Shown here one piece after another: positions 15,830 through 24,950 of a DNA stretch of 64,000 bases. The stretch comes from Allomuricauda sp. F6463D (GTDB lineage: Bacteria; Bacteroidota; Bacteroidia; Flavobacteriales; Flavobacteriaceae), in the NCBI RefSeq assembly GCF_023015965.1, contig NZ_JALKAN010000001.1, forward strand, positions 1,696,160 to 1,760,159, given 5' to 3'. The notes under the pieces were generated by a model. That model searched no databases and was not told where the DNA came from. It worked only from the letters and a program-made list of their open reading frames with translations. The position numbers and the translations under genes are program-made. Position 1 is the first letter of the stretch. The number at the start of each line of letters is the position of its first letter.

Positions 15830-16372
15830 ATGAAAACGTTAACACTTACACTATTCATGGCCCTGTTTATAGGGTTAGCCCACGGGCAAGAAAAATATAT
15901 TACCAAACAGGGCAATATTTCTTTTTATTCCCATTCTCCCGTGGAGGACATCGAGGCGGAGAACAACCAAGTCTTAAGTATTGTTGATACATCAGATGGA
16001 GAGATTGCAGTGTCATTGCTTATTCAATCCTTCATTTTTGAAAAATCATTGATGCAGGAACATTTTAACGAAAACTACATGGAATCGCATAAATATCCTA
16101 AAGCTATTTTCAGAGGGAAAATTTTGGAATTAGGGGATTTGACGGAAAATGATAAAACTGCAACTATTCAAGGTGAACTTACCATACGGGGCATTTCAAA
16201 ACCCATTGAAACCACAGCCAACATTAAAAAAATGGATGACAGTATTGTTCTAACTGGCAGCTTCCTTGTGGAAGTCAAAGATTATAAAATCAAAATACCA
16301 TCTATTGTGGCCAATAATATTGCCAAGACTATAAAAGTATCCTTCGAACTCATTCATCAACCCTACAATTAA
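15830..16372 (+). CDS. YceI-family periplasmic lipid-binding protein
   Basis: The 180-residue protein has a cleavable signal peptide (LTLFMALFIGLAHG) and the YceI lipocalin-like barrel. Its marks are the strand GNISFYSHSPVEDIEAEN, the KSLMQEHFNENYMESHKYPKAIFRG block (the family's H-F-x-x-x-Y-x-x-x-x-x-P signature) and the closing strands DYKIKIP and KTIKVSFEL. YceI proteins bind isoprenoid-type lipids in the periplasm, and in several bacteria they sit beside cytochrome genes. Here the gene follows the OB-fold gene by 6 bp and precedes the barrel gene by 5 bp, so it is firmly part of the operon. Confidence 0.9.
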   Translation: MKTLTLTLFMALFIGLAHGQEKYITKQGNISFYSHSPVEDIEAENNQVLSIVDTSDGEIAVSLLIQSFIFEKSLMQEHFNENYMESHKYPKAIFRGKILELGDLTENDKTATIQGELTIRGISKPIETTANIKKMDDSIVLTGSFLVEVKDYKIKIPSIVANNIAKTIKVSFELIHQPYN

Positions 16373-16377
16373 TTCAA

Positions 16378-17280
16378 ATGAAAAAAGCAATTATACTCAT
16401 AGCACTATTGGGATTGGGTGCCACATCATATGCACAAGATCTTTTGGGGATTTTAGAAGATGAGGCACCGGAAACCAAAAATTATGTTTCATCTACTTTT
16501 AAGGGAACCCGAATTTTAAACGGTCATTCTGTCGAAAACCGGAAAAAGGGAACATTGGAATTTATCATATCCCATCGTTTTGGAAGGGTAAATTTAGGTG
16601 TAGATGAATTATTTGGTCTTGATCAATCCAATATCCGGTTTGCCTTTGAACATGCGCTGACGGATAATTTTATGTTGGGCATTGGAAGGAGTAGTTTTGA
16701 AAAAACCTATGATGGCTTTTTCAAATATAAACTAGTACGTCAGAGCACCGGAAAAAACGCTTTTCCTGCCACTATCTCACTTTTCGGGAGCACTGCCTAC
16801 AAATCTATAAAGGATTATGACCCCAATGATAAACCTGATTTCAACGATCGGCTATATTACACCTCCCAAGTGCTTATAGGCAGCAAATTATCACCTGGGA
16901 TTTCCATCCAATTGAGCCCCACCTATATTCACAACAATACGGTTCGGACCAAAGATGATCCACACGATATTTTTGCACTCGGGTTCGGAAACAGAATAAA
17001 ACTCAGCAATAGGGTCACTCTCAATGCTGAGTATTATTACACCTTTAATCCATTGGAATCCCTGAATACCAAAAATTCCTTGGCTTTTGGAGTGGATATT
17101 GAAACGGGAGGACACGTATTCCAGTTGATTCTTTCCAATTCCATCACCATGATAGAAAAGGGCTTTATAACAGAGACTACAGGAGGGTTCTTTGATGCCG
17201 ACATCCATTTTGGTTTCAACATTTCAAGAGCGTTTCAAACGGGCGGCCGTAAAAAGAGACACCAGCTCAAAAAGTTATAG
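16378..17280 (+). CDS. DUF5777-family outer-membrane beta-barrel protein
   Basis: The 300-residue product has a signal peptide (IILIALLGLGATSYAQ) and alternating amphipathic strands consistent with a beta barrel. The opening FKGTRILNGHSVENRKKGTLEFIISHRFG followed by FGLDQSNIRFAFEHALTDNFMLGIGRS is the DUF5777 signature. Members are common in Bacteroidota after YceI or cytochrome genes; no transport substrate is established. It ends the tight gene run that begins at 14015. As the only predicted integral outer-membrane protein in the cluster, it could host the lipoprotein cytochromes or a ligand for YceI. Confidence 0.8.
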   Translation: MKKAIILIALLGLGATSYAQDLLGILEDEAPETKNYVSSTFKGTRILNGHSVENRKKGTLEFIISHRFGRVNLGVDELFGLDQSNIRFAFEHALTDNFMLGIGRSSFEKTYDGFFKYKLVRQSTGKNAFPATISLFGSTAYKSIKDYDPNDKPDFNDRLYYTSQVLIGSKLSPGISIQLSPTYIHNNTVRTKDDPHDIFALGFGNRIKLSNRVTLNAEYYYTFNPLESLNTKNSLAFGVDIETGGHVFQLILSNSITMIEKGFITETTGGFFDADIHFGFNISRAFQTGGRKKRHQLKKL

Positions 17281-17306
17281 TCTGTATAGTTATCAAGGAA
17301 ACATTA

Positions 17307-17717
17307 ATGTGTACCATTCGATATAGGGTCTCCGGAACTGATGTAAATGATCATATGGTAATGGAGACCCATGCTTACTATGCTTATTCCTTAAGGCATA
17401 TTTACAATTTTCTCAACGAATTGGGATTTTCAAGACAAAGCCTTAATAAAATGAAGATTTATCCTCATGTACAAAGAACCCATCTTGAAATCTTTAAACC
17501 TTTAATGTTCGGGATTAATTTTCTTATTGAGCTAAAAATAGGAAGATATAATTATAGCTCTGCAAGATTTGAAATGAACTTTAGCTATCTCAATTCCAGT
17601 TTTGAGCGTTGTGCAACCATGAAGTCGGATCTTTTAATTAAAAGTGCAACCAGCAAAGAAATCGACAATGATATTTCAAGGAAACTCATGAACCAAATTC
17701 GCATAATTACAGATTAA
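17307..17717 (+). CDS. Hotdog-fold (4HBT-like) protein, tentative
   Basis: The 136-residue protein has no signal peptide. The N-terminal part, RVSGTDVNDHMVMETHAYYAYSLRHIYNFLNELGFS, resembles the D-x-N-x-H...Y helix of acyl-CoA thioesterases of the 4-hydroxybenzoyl-CoA type, and later strands (FGINFLIELKIGRYNYSSARFEMNF) fit the hotdog sheet. The catalytic identity is uncertain because the motif is not exact. It follows the DUF5777 gene by 26 bp and might be cotranscribed with it. Alternatively it is a diverged, non-enzymatic member of the fold. Confidence 0.55.
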   Translation: MCTIRYRVSGTDVNDHMVMETHAYYAYSLRHIYNFLNELGFSRQSLNKMKIYPHVQRTHLEIFKPLMFGINFLIELKIGRYNYSSARFEMNFSYLNSSFERCATMKSDLLIKSATSKEIDNDISRKLMNQIRIITD

Positions 17718-17957
17718 ACCCTGTTTGTCTGGTTTGTAAAATGGCAGTAGGCCACCTATCATTATTTTGAACATTGCATTGGATAATTTATATAACTATC
17801 GAACTGTTTCCTCTTGTCAAGTCATCTAGGTGGAAATCAAACCGGGTCACGGAGCTTCTATAACGGTCTTTGGGGTAATCCAGGTCATCTTGGATATCAT
17901 TACCACCATTCCTTTTCTTGGTATGGAATGTTGTTTGATCTTTTTAGAACAACTAAA

Positions 17958-18180
17958 AAGCATACGGGCATAAAAGTCAAGGCCCATATTAGTGAAATTC
18001 TCACGGAGGAAGTCAAAACGTTATTGCAGGACACTGCTCCTATTAAGGAGATTGCTCAAATTTTAGGATTCAAAACGCTCTATGGATTCAGTAAATTCTT
18101 TAAAAGAAATGCCTCCCTACCCCCTCAAATCCTATCGCATTAAGGTCATGACAACTCAATGAGCGCATAGAATTCAATGG
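17958..18180 (+). pseudogene. Decayed copy of the AraC regulator C-terminus
   Basis: The region matches 10532-10751 at DNA and protein level: KKHTGIKVKAHI, IKEIAQILGFKTLYGFSKFFKRNASL, and even the AGAATTCAATG that follows the stop of the intact gene. Near the end, one extra base (CTACCCCCTCAAATCC against CTATCTCCGAAATCC) shifts the frame and removes the last residues. The N-terminal ligand domain and first HTH are gone. An open frame can be drawn from 17814, but its first 45 residues match nothing in the parent. I take it as a remnant of a duplication. Confidence 0.8.
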
Positions 18181-18284
18181 TTTAGTCAAATTTAGATTCA
18201 TGGAGAAATTTTTCCAATCGGTAAATTGGAAAATTCAACGCGTGTATCCGGTAGCACTCTTTGGTTTCCAAATAAAAACCTATA

Positions 18285-19151
18285 CTACCTATCCAAGGTA
18301 TTCGACCAGTACCCGGCTTCGTATTCAAAAAAATTATCATAATATGAAGGCCCCGTGGTATTCTCAATCAAATAGGCCGCCCTCAAAGGAATTCCATTAA
18401 GGTCAAAATAGAAAAAATCAAGGATTTTGGAATTGATGTTGGTTTTGGACAACCATTTTGAAACGGGTCTTTCTGTCCATGTGTTGATAAAATTAAAATC
18501 GTAATACTGGTAGGAATGAATAATTTCATGAGCTATCAAATCAGGGGTATATTGTGTTGGTTTATATAATATTACATTGCCTAAATTTACTGCGGCAAAA
18601 TCATTTGAAAATATATTTGAATTTTCATTGGAAAAAATAAACTCACCGGTCAATAGACTTTTTTCCAATTCAAACTTATTGCCAAAAGCTATGTAAGCCG
18701 TCAACAAGAATGACACTGGCATCATTCTGTATTTAATTCTTGGTTTGTCATAAAGGCCCAGCTCAATTCTATTGAACCCGATATGCAAATACCATCTGTT
18801 CCAGTTGCCATCATTTCTAGCGGCACTTTCTACCACTGATGTCCCCAAGGAATTAACAATTTTGGCCGGCCAAGCATATTCCAAATTCTCCGTCGATGCA
18901 ATCTTTCTTATGGTCCGTTTACTCTCAAATATCAGATACCCTCCTAAAGACCCCTTTAGAACACCAGACAGGAAAGCGTTTCCCAACTTTTGCTTTGGTT
19001 TTTTATTGATCAAGGCCCCGACGCCCCCGACAAGGGCTCCAAACCCTACATTATAAGCGGCCATTTCAAAATCAGTGTTTTGACTTTTCATGGTCATCAT
19101 GGATAATAAAAAAAATACAATGACAACATTAAACCTGTCTCGAATCATCAT
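18285..19151 (-). CDS. Exported protein with HExxH motif, possible zinc peptidase-like
   Basis: The 288-residue product has an N-terminal hydrophobic segment (VVIVFFLLSMMTM) and a Gly-rich, possibly membrane-associated stretch (VGFGALVGGVGALI and FLSGVLKGSLGGYLIF). Near residues 205-215 it shows PDLIAHEIIHSYQYYDF, an HExxH zinc-site motif in the usual helix, and near the end FFEYEAGYWS, where a Glu could be the third ligand. That is reminiscent of gluzincin-like peptidases, but I recognise no named family and the rest is unlike known ones. It is divergent from the small secreted-peptide gene at 19336. Peptidase activity is only an inference from the motif. Confidence 0.65.
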   Translation of the reverse strand: MMIRDRFNVVIVFFLLSMMTMKSQNTDFEMAAYNVGFGALVGGVGALINKKPKQKLGNAFLSGVLKGSLGGYLIFESKRTIRKIASTENLEYAWPAKIVNSLGTSVVESAARNDGNWNRWYLHIGFNRIELGLYDKPRIKYRMMPVSFLLTAYIAFGNKFELEKSLLTGEFIFSNENSNIFSNDFAAVNLGNVILYKPTQYTPDLIAHEIIHSYQYYDFNFINTWTERPVSKWLSKTNINSKILDFFYFDLNGIPLRAAYLIENTTGPSYYDNFFEYEAGYWSNTLDR

Positions 19152-19335
19152 TTAAGCTTTTAACAATAGAATGGAAATGTATGTTGAGACTACCTCCGTT
19201 AAATATAAACCTAATGGTTCATAAATAAACGGCATTTTATAAAATGCTTAATAACCACTTATGATTACCCAAAAAAGGTTGATAGTTTTAGTACCACCTA
19301 TAGGGAATTAATTAGTAAACTTTAAATTTTAAAAA

Positions 19336-19563
19336 ATGAAAAAAACAATTTTTTTTCTGGCGGCTTTTGCGTTTTCAATAGGAATCGCAAACGCAAAGGA
19401 AGTCAAACAAGGTTCCGAGACCCTTGAAATGGAACTATTTGGGTTAACTTGTCATGATGTTGCACTGGACTATGCATATAGGATTCTAGATGAGACAGGC
19501 AGCATAGGTGAGGCAGGGATAGCATATTCCTATGCAAAGGAACTTTGTGATTATTATAATTAA
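19336..19563 (+). CDS. Small secreted protein with two cysteines, 75 aa
   Basis: The gene encodes a clear signal peptide (MKKTIFFLAAFAFSIGIANA) and a mature part of about 55 residues, acidic and probably helical, with Cys in LTCHDVALDYAYRIL and in AKELCDYYN. The two Cys could form a disulfide or carry a ligand. No family is recognised. An AT-rich purine leader precedes the ATG. It lies 83 bp in front of the GLPGLI gene and may be carried or sensed by the outer-membrane barrel further on. Confidence 0.65.
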   Translation: MKKTIFFLAAFAFSIGIANAKEVKQGSETLEMELFGLTCHDVALDYAYRILDETGSIGEAGIAYSYAKELCDYYN

Positions 19564-19646
19564 TAACCTAGACTTGAACAATCACTCATGGGCTGCTTGA
19601 ACTCAAGTAGCCCAAAGATTTACAATTACATTTAAATAAATCAAAG

Positions 19647-20372
19647 ATGATCAAACGATTTTTATTCGCTATTTTTTTTACATCTTATACTATTGGAATT
19701 GCTCAGACCTATACCAATGGTGTTGTTACCTATAGTGTTGATATGGACGAATACATCGAGCGTATGGAATCCGACAACGAGTCAAGGCCCTCGGACAATT
19801 TGATGGTCAATACGGCCAATCAAATAAAAAAATTTAAGGTACAATTAGAATTCGATGGTTATCGGGGTATATTTAAAGTCCCACAATCACTTTCCTTGGA
19901 TGGAAGAAATGAACTAGACAATCTTGTCAAATCATTTATCAGTAATGGAATTTACTATAGTAATCTTAAAGAAAATCTTCAAATATGGGCTACGGAATCC
20001 GATGGAAAAAAAATCAACGTTTTAAAAGAAAAAAAAGAAAATAAATGGGAGCTACAAAATGAGAAAAAGAAAATAGGTGATTTTATTTGTCATAAAGCAG
20101 TTTTTTTAAGAGAGGTCAATGGAAAGTCGCAAGAGATTATTGCGTGGTACGCGCCCGAAATACCACTTCAATTAGGGCCTAAAGAATATTTCGGAAATCT
20201 CCCGGGACTGATTTTGGAATTAAAAGAGCCTTTGTTAACATACAAATGCTCCAATATAAAATTTGGCGAAACAAAAATTGACAAGTGGCCAATGTTCAAG
20301 AATATAATAACTGAAACAGACTATCAAAATTTAATGGAAAAAACATGGGGTGCGCTATTTCAAAACAAATAG
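19647..20372 (+). CDS. GLPGLI-family protein
   Basis: The 241-residue exported protein has a signal peptide (FLFAIFFTSYTIGIAQ) and the hallmark of the GLPGLI family (TIGR01200) in the variant YFGNLPGLILELKE at about 188-201. It also shows the family's opening GVVTYSVDMDEY and the middle IGDFICHKAVFLREVNGKSQEIIAWYAPEIPL. In Bacteroidota these genes almost always precede a TonB-dependent-receptor-like barrel gene, as here. The biochemical role is not known; it is expected in the periplasm or at the outer membrane. Position suggests cotranscription with the barrel gene 78 bp downstream. Confidence 0.9.
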   Translation: MIKRFLFAIFFTSYTIGIAQTYTNGVVTYSVDMDEYIERMESDNESRPSDNLMVNTANQIKKFKVQLEFDGYRGIFKVPQSLSLDGRNELDNLVKSFISNGIYYSNLKENLQIWATESDGKKINVLKEKKENKWELQNEKKKIGDFICHKAVFLREVNGKSQEIIAWYAPEIPLQLGPKEYFGNLPGLILELKEPLLTYKCSNIKFGETKIDKWPMFKNIITETDYQNLMEKTWGALFQNK

Positions 20373-20450
20373 AATTAGCACTTTAAATTGACAAACTTCC
20401 ATTAAAATGCACAACGGTAAAATAAATTAATTACAATCATCGGACAGGCT

Positions 20451-23129
20451 TTGATAAAAAAAATAGGCACTTCAATTTTACTGGCTTTTTCCTTAAATAG
20501 TGCCTTGGGCCAGATTGTTTTGTTCGGTAATGTGACAGACTCGATTGGTAAGGCCCCCTTGGCGAACACCAATATTCTTGCCTTCCCCAACAATAGTATG
20601 GAAAGGACTAGGTTTGCCATTAGCAATGAAAAAGGGGAGTATGTACTGCGGTTGGATAAAGGTATTACCTACTCCATCGAGGTAAGTTATCTAGGCTATC
20701 AAAGCCTTTCTTTCGAGCATACGGCTACCAAGGACGGTATCAAAAACCTTTTCTTGACCCCTAAGACCAATGATTTGGAAGAGGTGGTGTTGAATTATAA
20801 GATTCCCATCGAGATCAAAGAGGACACCATAATATATCAGACCGACGCCTTTGTTACGGGAGAAGAGCGTAAACTGCGTGAAGTGCTCAAAAAGCTTCCA
20901 GGCCTTGAAGTAGACCGGGAGGGAAATGTCACCGCACAAGGTAGAAAAGTAACCAAGGTACTGGTGGAGAACAAGGTTTTTTTTACCGGTAACAGTAAAT
21001 TGGCCGTGAACAACATTCCCGCAGATGTGGTAGATCAAGTCCAAGTTCTGGACAACTACAACAAGGTTGGGTTCCTAAAAGGACTCCAGGATTCCGAAGA
21101 ACTCGCCCTGAACATTAAGCTCAAGGAGGACAAGAAGAAATTTGCCTTTGGCGATATGGAAGTAGGCGGGGGCATCGAAAAACGGTATGTTGTCCACCCC
21201 AACCTTTTCTATTATAGTCCCGAGACCAATCTGAACTTTATCGGGGACCTAAACAATATGGGAATCAAAAGTTTCACCCTTGCAGATTATCTGGAGTTCA
21301 ATGGTGGGTTTGGAAAACTGATAGGTGATGTCGGTAGCTATATCTCACTTAGCAGTGATAACTTTTCCCAGTTTTTGGCTAAGAATGACTTCAAGTCCAA
21401 CATCAATCGTTTTGGTGCACTCAACATAAGGCAGTCAGTTTCCTCAAAAACGGATATCAATGGGTATACCATCGCAAATGGGAGTAATACGGAAACAGAA
21501 ACGGATAACCTGAATATATACAACAACTCGGATGGGTCATTTGGCGAGAGCAGAAACGTTAACAACAATTTTGACAATTTTTTCATATTGGGAAAACTGA
21601 CCTTGGATCACGAGCTCAATCGAAAGGCAAACTTATCTGTAAATTCTTTTGTAAAATTGACCAACAACGAGGTAAATGGCACCATTTTGACCCAAAGCTT
21701 TGGCCAAAGCACCATTTTCAATACTATTTCGGATGTATCCGACTTAAACCTCAAGCAAAACCTAGAGTACAATAAACGTTATTCCAACGCACAGACTCTT
21801 AGTTTGGAAGCCACATTTTCTCATAAAAAAAACACCCCAAATAATGTCTGGAAAACCAACGAGACCTTTCTTTTGGGACTTGTTCCTTTAGTCGAAGATG
21901 ACATTTACAATATCGTTCAGCAAAAAGAAAACCAAAGCACTTCGTTTGATATGGTGTTAAAAAATTATTGGGTGCTAAACAATTTCAACCATATTTATAC
22001 CACTTTTGGCACCAACTTAATATTTGAGAATTTTATAAGTCAAGAATACCAACAGCTTGTGAGCGAAACCGTCAACGATTTCTCAACAAATGGTTTTGGT
22101 AATTCCATTGAACATCGGTTCAATGATACGTTTTTGGGATTGGAATATAAATTTCTGGCAGGGATCTTTACTGTAAAATCAGGTCTTTTTTACCACAATT
22201 ATATTTGGGACAACGACCAAGTTGGAATTTCAACCAACAACGACACCCAAGCCCTTTTACCTGCCTTTAATGTAGAAGCCGAGTTCAACAGAAGTGAAAA
22301 ATTACGCTTTCAGTACAGGCAACGCATGCAGTTTCCAAGGATTGGGGAGTTGGCTGCCAATTTTTTGTTAGGCTCCTTCAATTCCGTATTATTGGGTGAT
22401 CCCAATCTCCAAAGCGAACGCTACCACTCCTTTTCTTTGAATTATTTCAAATTCAGCCTGTTCAGGGGGCTGAACCTCAATGTTGGATTGACCTACAATA
22501 AAAAGACACAGAGTATAAAAAACAACACGATATTGGAAGGTATTGAACAATTTGTAGCTTATACCATGTTCAACGAACCTGAAAATTCCTTCTCCGCCAA
22601 TTTCAACTTTGGCAAGAAGATCGGTAAAGTCAAAATGATTCTTAAGGGCAGGGGCAATCATAATGAATTCTACCAATTGGTCAACGACAATGTATCAAAA
22701 AACCTTTCACGTTCCATTTCGGCTACGGGCAAGTTAGAGACTTATTTCGAAAAATGGCCCAATTTGGAAGTTGGGTACGCACATCAGCCTTCCATTTACT
22801 CTACCGCCTCTACTAAAAATAACTTCGTCAATTCAAGGTTTTTTGCATATTTAGATTTTATTTTTCTTGATGACTTTCATTTGAAGGGAGACTTTGAAAG
22901 GAATGAATACAAAAATATAGGCGAAAACCTTACCAATATTTTTGATGTAGCTGGGGTTTCCCTGTTCTACCAAAAAGAAGATAGCCCTTGGGGGATTGAA
23001 ATTTCGGCGACAAACCTTTTTGATGTAAGGTTTAAAAGGCAGAACACATTTTCCGACTTTTTGATCAGCGATCAGTATACTGCAGTGATGCCTAGAATTG
23101 TGATGTTCAAATTATCATATAAACTATAA
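20451..23129 (+). CDS. TonB-dependent-receptor-like outer-membrane protein (GLPGLI partner)
   Basis: The 892-residue protein starts (TTG at 20451, no closer ATG) with a signal peptide (ILLAFSLNSALG). Residues about 22-105 are a CarboxypepD_reg-like domain (VLFGNVTDSIGKAPLANTNIL, then YSIEVSYLGYQSL), followed by a plug domain (LREVLKKLPGLEVDREGNVTAQGR, then KVLVENKVFFTGN) and a long beta barrel ending in aromatic-rich strands (RIVMFKLSYKL). It belongs to the group that pairs with GLPGLI proteins rather than to SusC proteins. It probably moves or exports an unknown ligand across the outer membrane. It ends the cluster; no terminator was recognised directly after it. Confidence 0.88.
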   Translation: MIKKIGTSILLAFSLNSALGQIVLFGNVTDSIGKAPLANTNILAFPNNSMERTRFAISNEKGEYVLRLDKGITYSIEVSYLGYQSLSFEHTATKDGIKNLFLTPKTNDLEEVVLNYKIPIEIKEDTIIYQTDAFVTGEERKLREVLKKLPGLEVDREGNVTAQGRKVTKVLVENKVFFTGNSKLAVNNIPADVVDQVQVLDNYNKVGFLKGLQDSEELALNIKLKEDKKKFAFGDMEVGGGIEKRYVVHPNLFYYSPETNLNFIGDLNNMGIKSFTLADYLEFNGGFGKLIGDVGSYISLSSDNFSQFLAKNDFKSNINRFGALNIRQSVSSKTDINGYTIANGSNTETETDNLNIYNNSDGSFGESRNVNNNFDNFFILGKLTLDHELNRKANLSVNSFVKLTNNEVNGTILTQSFGQSTIFNTISDVSDLNLKQNLEYNKRYSNAQTLSLEATFSHKKNTPNNVWKTNETFLLGLVPLVEDDIYNIVQQKENQSTSFDMVLKNYWVLNNFNHIYTTFGTNLIFENFISQEYQQLVSETVNDFSTNGFGNSIEHRFNDTFLGLEYKFLAGIFTVKSGLFYHNYIWDNDQVGISTNNDTQALLPAFNVEAEFNRSEKLRFQYRQRMQFPRIGELAANFLLGSFNSVLLGDPNLQSERYHSFSLNYFKFSLFRGLNLNVGLTYNKKTQSIKNNTILEGIEQFVAYTMFNEPENSFSANFNFGKKIGKVKMILKGRGNHNEFYQLVNDNVSKNLSRSISATGKLETYFEKWPNLEVGYAHQPSIYSTASTKNNFVNSRFFAYLDFIFLDDFHLKGDFERNEYKNIGENLTNIFDVAGVSLFYQKEDSPWGIEISATNLFDVRFKRQNTFSDFLISDQYTAVMPRIVMFKLSYKL

Positions 23130-23719
23130 TCTTTAAGACTAATTTCTATAATAAAGAAACAATCCGTTCATTGACTGGATGAGCCGGGTAAACTGAGCCA
23201 CCGGCTAGCTATGCTCACTTTGGTCTGGCGAAGGTGGTATACTATGTCCGGCGTTTCCAGCATAATAGGACTTAATATAGAACGATTGTCAAAATAGGAC
23301 ATTAGAACTGTGATTAGGTTACAATCTATAAAATCGGTTTACCTGTAACCTATGTGATTGTTATGGCTTTCCCCAAGATATTCTTTAAAAAGCTCCAAAA
23401 ACGTCCTTCGAACAAAAATCTTTGGAACTGAAATCAACCCAAAGGCATTATAAACGCAAAAAAAGCCATGTGGATGTTATTGATACAAAGCAGCAATTTG
23501 GGATAAAAGGAATCCGACCTTCATTGTCCAATACATTAAATACATCCTTGCTGATGTACACTTGTTACCACCCTCCATACAGTTGTTTTAAAAAGTATAC
23601 CTAATCGGAAAAAATCCGATTATCTAATCATAAAATGACAATATGAAATTGTATATATGGAACAAACACTTCATTCGAAAGTACATCGATTTGATCTTAA
23701 GACACCAATAAATGAATCG
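23130..23719. other. Intergenic region, 590 bp, with one perfect inverted repeat
   Basis: No supported gene is present. TAGGTTACA (23315-23323) and TGTAACCTA (23344-23352) are perfect 9-bp complements with a 20-nt loop and no T-run. A 60-codon frame at 23422-23604 has no recognisable start context or homology and is not reported. The downstream part precedes the end of the convergent hipT gene. Confidence 0.3.
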
Positions 23720-24643
23720 TTAAAACATCTTCAACCGATGCTCAAGTATTTTGGAATACTTTTCTTTCATGTCATCGGAAAGAAAAGAAATCGATATTAA
23801 ATCCTTCCATTTCTGTTTTGCCTTAAACATGTCCTGAAGTATAGTTTCTATAGTTTTTTCGTTCAATTGCAATCGCTCCTTCGCATAATAATCCGTAAAG
23901 TCCGATGCTTTTAAATTACTTTTTTTTCCTTTCAGGTTCAATGCAATTTCTTCTTCAGGACTATTGATCGCAATGGAGGAGTTCAACAAATCGTAAGCAG
24001 GTGCCAGCGTCGTTTTGCCATTCTTTGTAATTAGGGAAAAGTTTTTAAGGTGCATGTCCTCGTTTCCAGTCACAAAGCAAAAAACCATTCTCTTGAAGAA
24101 TTCCACTTTCTCAACCACAGGAAACGTACAAAATTCCTCAATAACGGGTACCAATTTCTCCATACTAAAACGATACTTGGTATCTCTGGTATTTCCAGTC
24201 AACTGGGCAAAATCTTCCGTTGCATATTTTTTCCCTTTACCATATCTGTCAAAACGCTTGATAAAATAGGACAGACTGCCATCCTTGCCATAAACCATTC
24301 CATGAAAGGGCACATTGATACCAAGGACCTTGGCCATGCGCATGGTCAGGTCCTCATTCTCCGTTAATTCCGGAAAAATATCATTTTGGGGTTTTATGAT
24401 GTAGGTTCCGAATTGATCCACTACTTTAAACTCTTGTTCGACCACGGAAATATTCGCACTTAATTTAGGCTGTACTCCCTGTATGGATAATTTCTTTGCC
24501 CTGTTTGCCGCCTCTCTCCTCAATTCCGAGGCTGTATAGGGCAAATCATTTAAACCGGTCAACTTGGCAGCAATCATTTTGAGACCTTTCTCACTATATT
24601 TTGCCATACCGCAAGGTTCATATGTGATAGGACACCTATTCAT
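23720..24643 (-). CDS. hipT: HipT-type Ser/Thr kinase toxin of a HipBST system
   Basis: The 307-residue protein is the kinase part of HipA without its N-terminal subdomain. The Gly-rich loop is LSIQGVQPKLS (S53 is the position phosphorylated in HipT/HipA relatives), the catalytic block is TGNEDMHLKNFSL near 195-207, and the metal-binding Asp is in APAYDLLNS near 222. EPEC HipT is known to phosphorylate tryptophanyl-tRNA synthetase; the target here is unknown. It overlaps the hipS gene by 8 bp. The loop reads S-I-Q, not the S-I-S of the EPEC protein, so the two-site autophosphorylation described there cannot be complete here. Confidence 0.88.
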   Translation of the reverse strand: MNRCPITYEPCGMAKYSEKGLKMIAAKLTGLNDLPYTASELRREAANRAKKLSIQGVQPKLSANISVVEQEFKVVDQFGTYIIKPQNDIFPELTENEDLTMRMAKVLGINVPFHGMVYGKDGSLSYFIKRFDRYGKGKKYATEDFAQLTGNTRDTKYRFSMEKLVPVIEEFCTFPVVEKVEFFKRMVFCFVTGNEDMHLKNFSLITKNGKTTLAPAYDLLNSSIAINSPEEEIALNLKGKKSNLKASDFTDYYAKERLQLNEKTIETILQDMFKAKQKWKDLISISFLSDDMKEKYSKILEHRLKMF

Positions 24644-24950
24644 CTTCCATAGGTTTTACGGTTACTGCACCTACCAAATCAGCACCAGTGGCCATTAATT
24701 GGGAGAAATAATCATTGTGGTCAATTTTGGAAATCTTAAGTAGTCCTTCCAACATAATACCTTCAGGCAACAATCCTTCAAAAAAGGGAGGGAACCCATT
24801 AAAACTGAATTCCTTTTGATCAACGGGCATGGTCAATGAAATCGCCTGACCACTGTAATCATCATCATATGTAAACATATACTCCTGAGGAGAGATTTCC
24901 GTTAAAACACCCGCCCTTTTTCCATGGGTATATACCACTGCCTTTCTCAT
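24636..24950 (-). CDS. hipS: HipS-like antitoxin (HipA N-terminal subdomain 1 alone)
   Basis: The 104-residue protein corresponds to the N-terminal subdomain of HipA: it opens with RKAVVYTHGKRAGVLTE, includes YSGQAISLTMPV and the family signature PPFFEGLLPEG, and ends with ATGADLVGAVTV. In HipBST systems of the E. coli O127 type this part is a separate protein that binds and neutralises the kinase. It overlaps hipB by 4 bp (ATGA type) and hipT by 8 bp, so all three are translationally coupled. The order hipB-hipS-hipT matches the described tripartite module. Confidence 0.85.
   Translation of the reverse strand: MRKAVVYTHGKRAGVLTEISPQEYMFTYDDDYSGQAISLTMPVDQKEFSFNGFPPFFEGLLPEGIMLEGLLKISKIDHNDYFSQLMATGADLVGAVTVKPMEDE

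Noticed and set aside
17814..17957. N-terminal part of a 109-codon frame joined to the AraC remnant
   Set aside because: Its residues match nothing in the parent AraC gene and the composition looks non-coding; only 17958-18180 is supported.
23422..23604. 60-codon plus-strand frame
   Set aside because: No start context, no recognisable family, and it lies alone in an intergenic gap.
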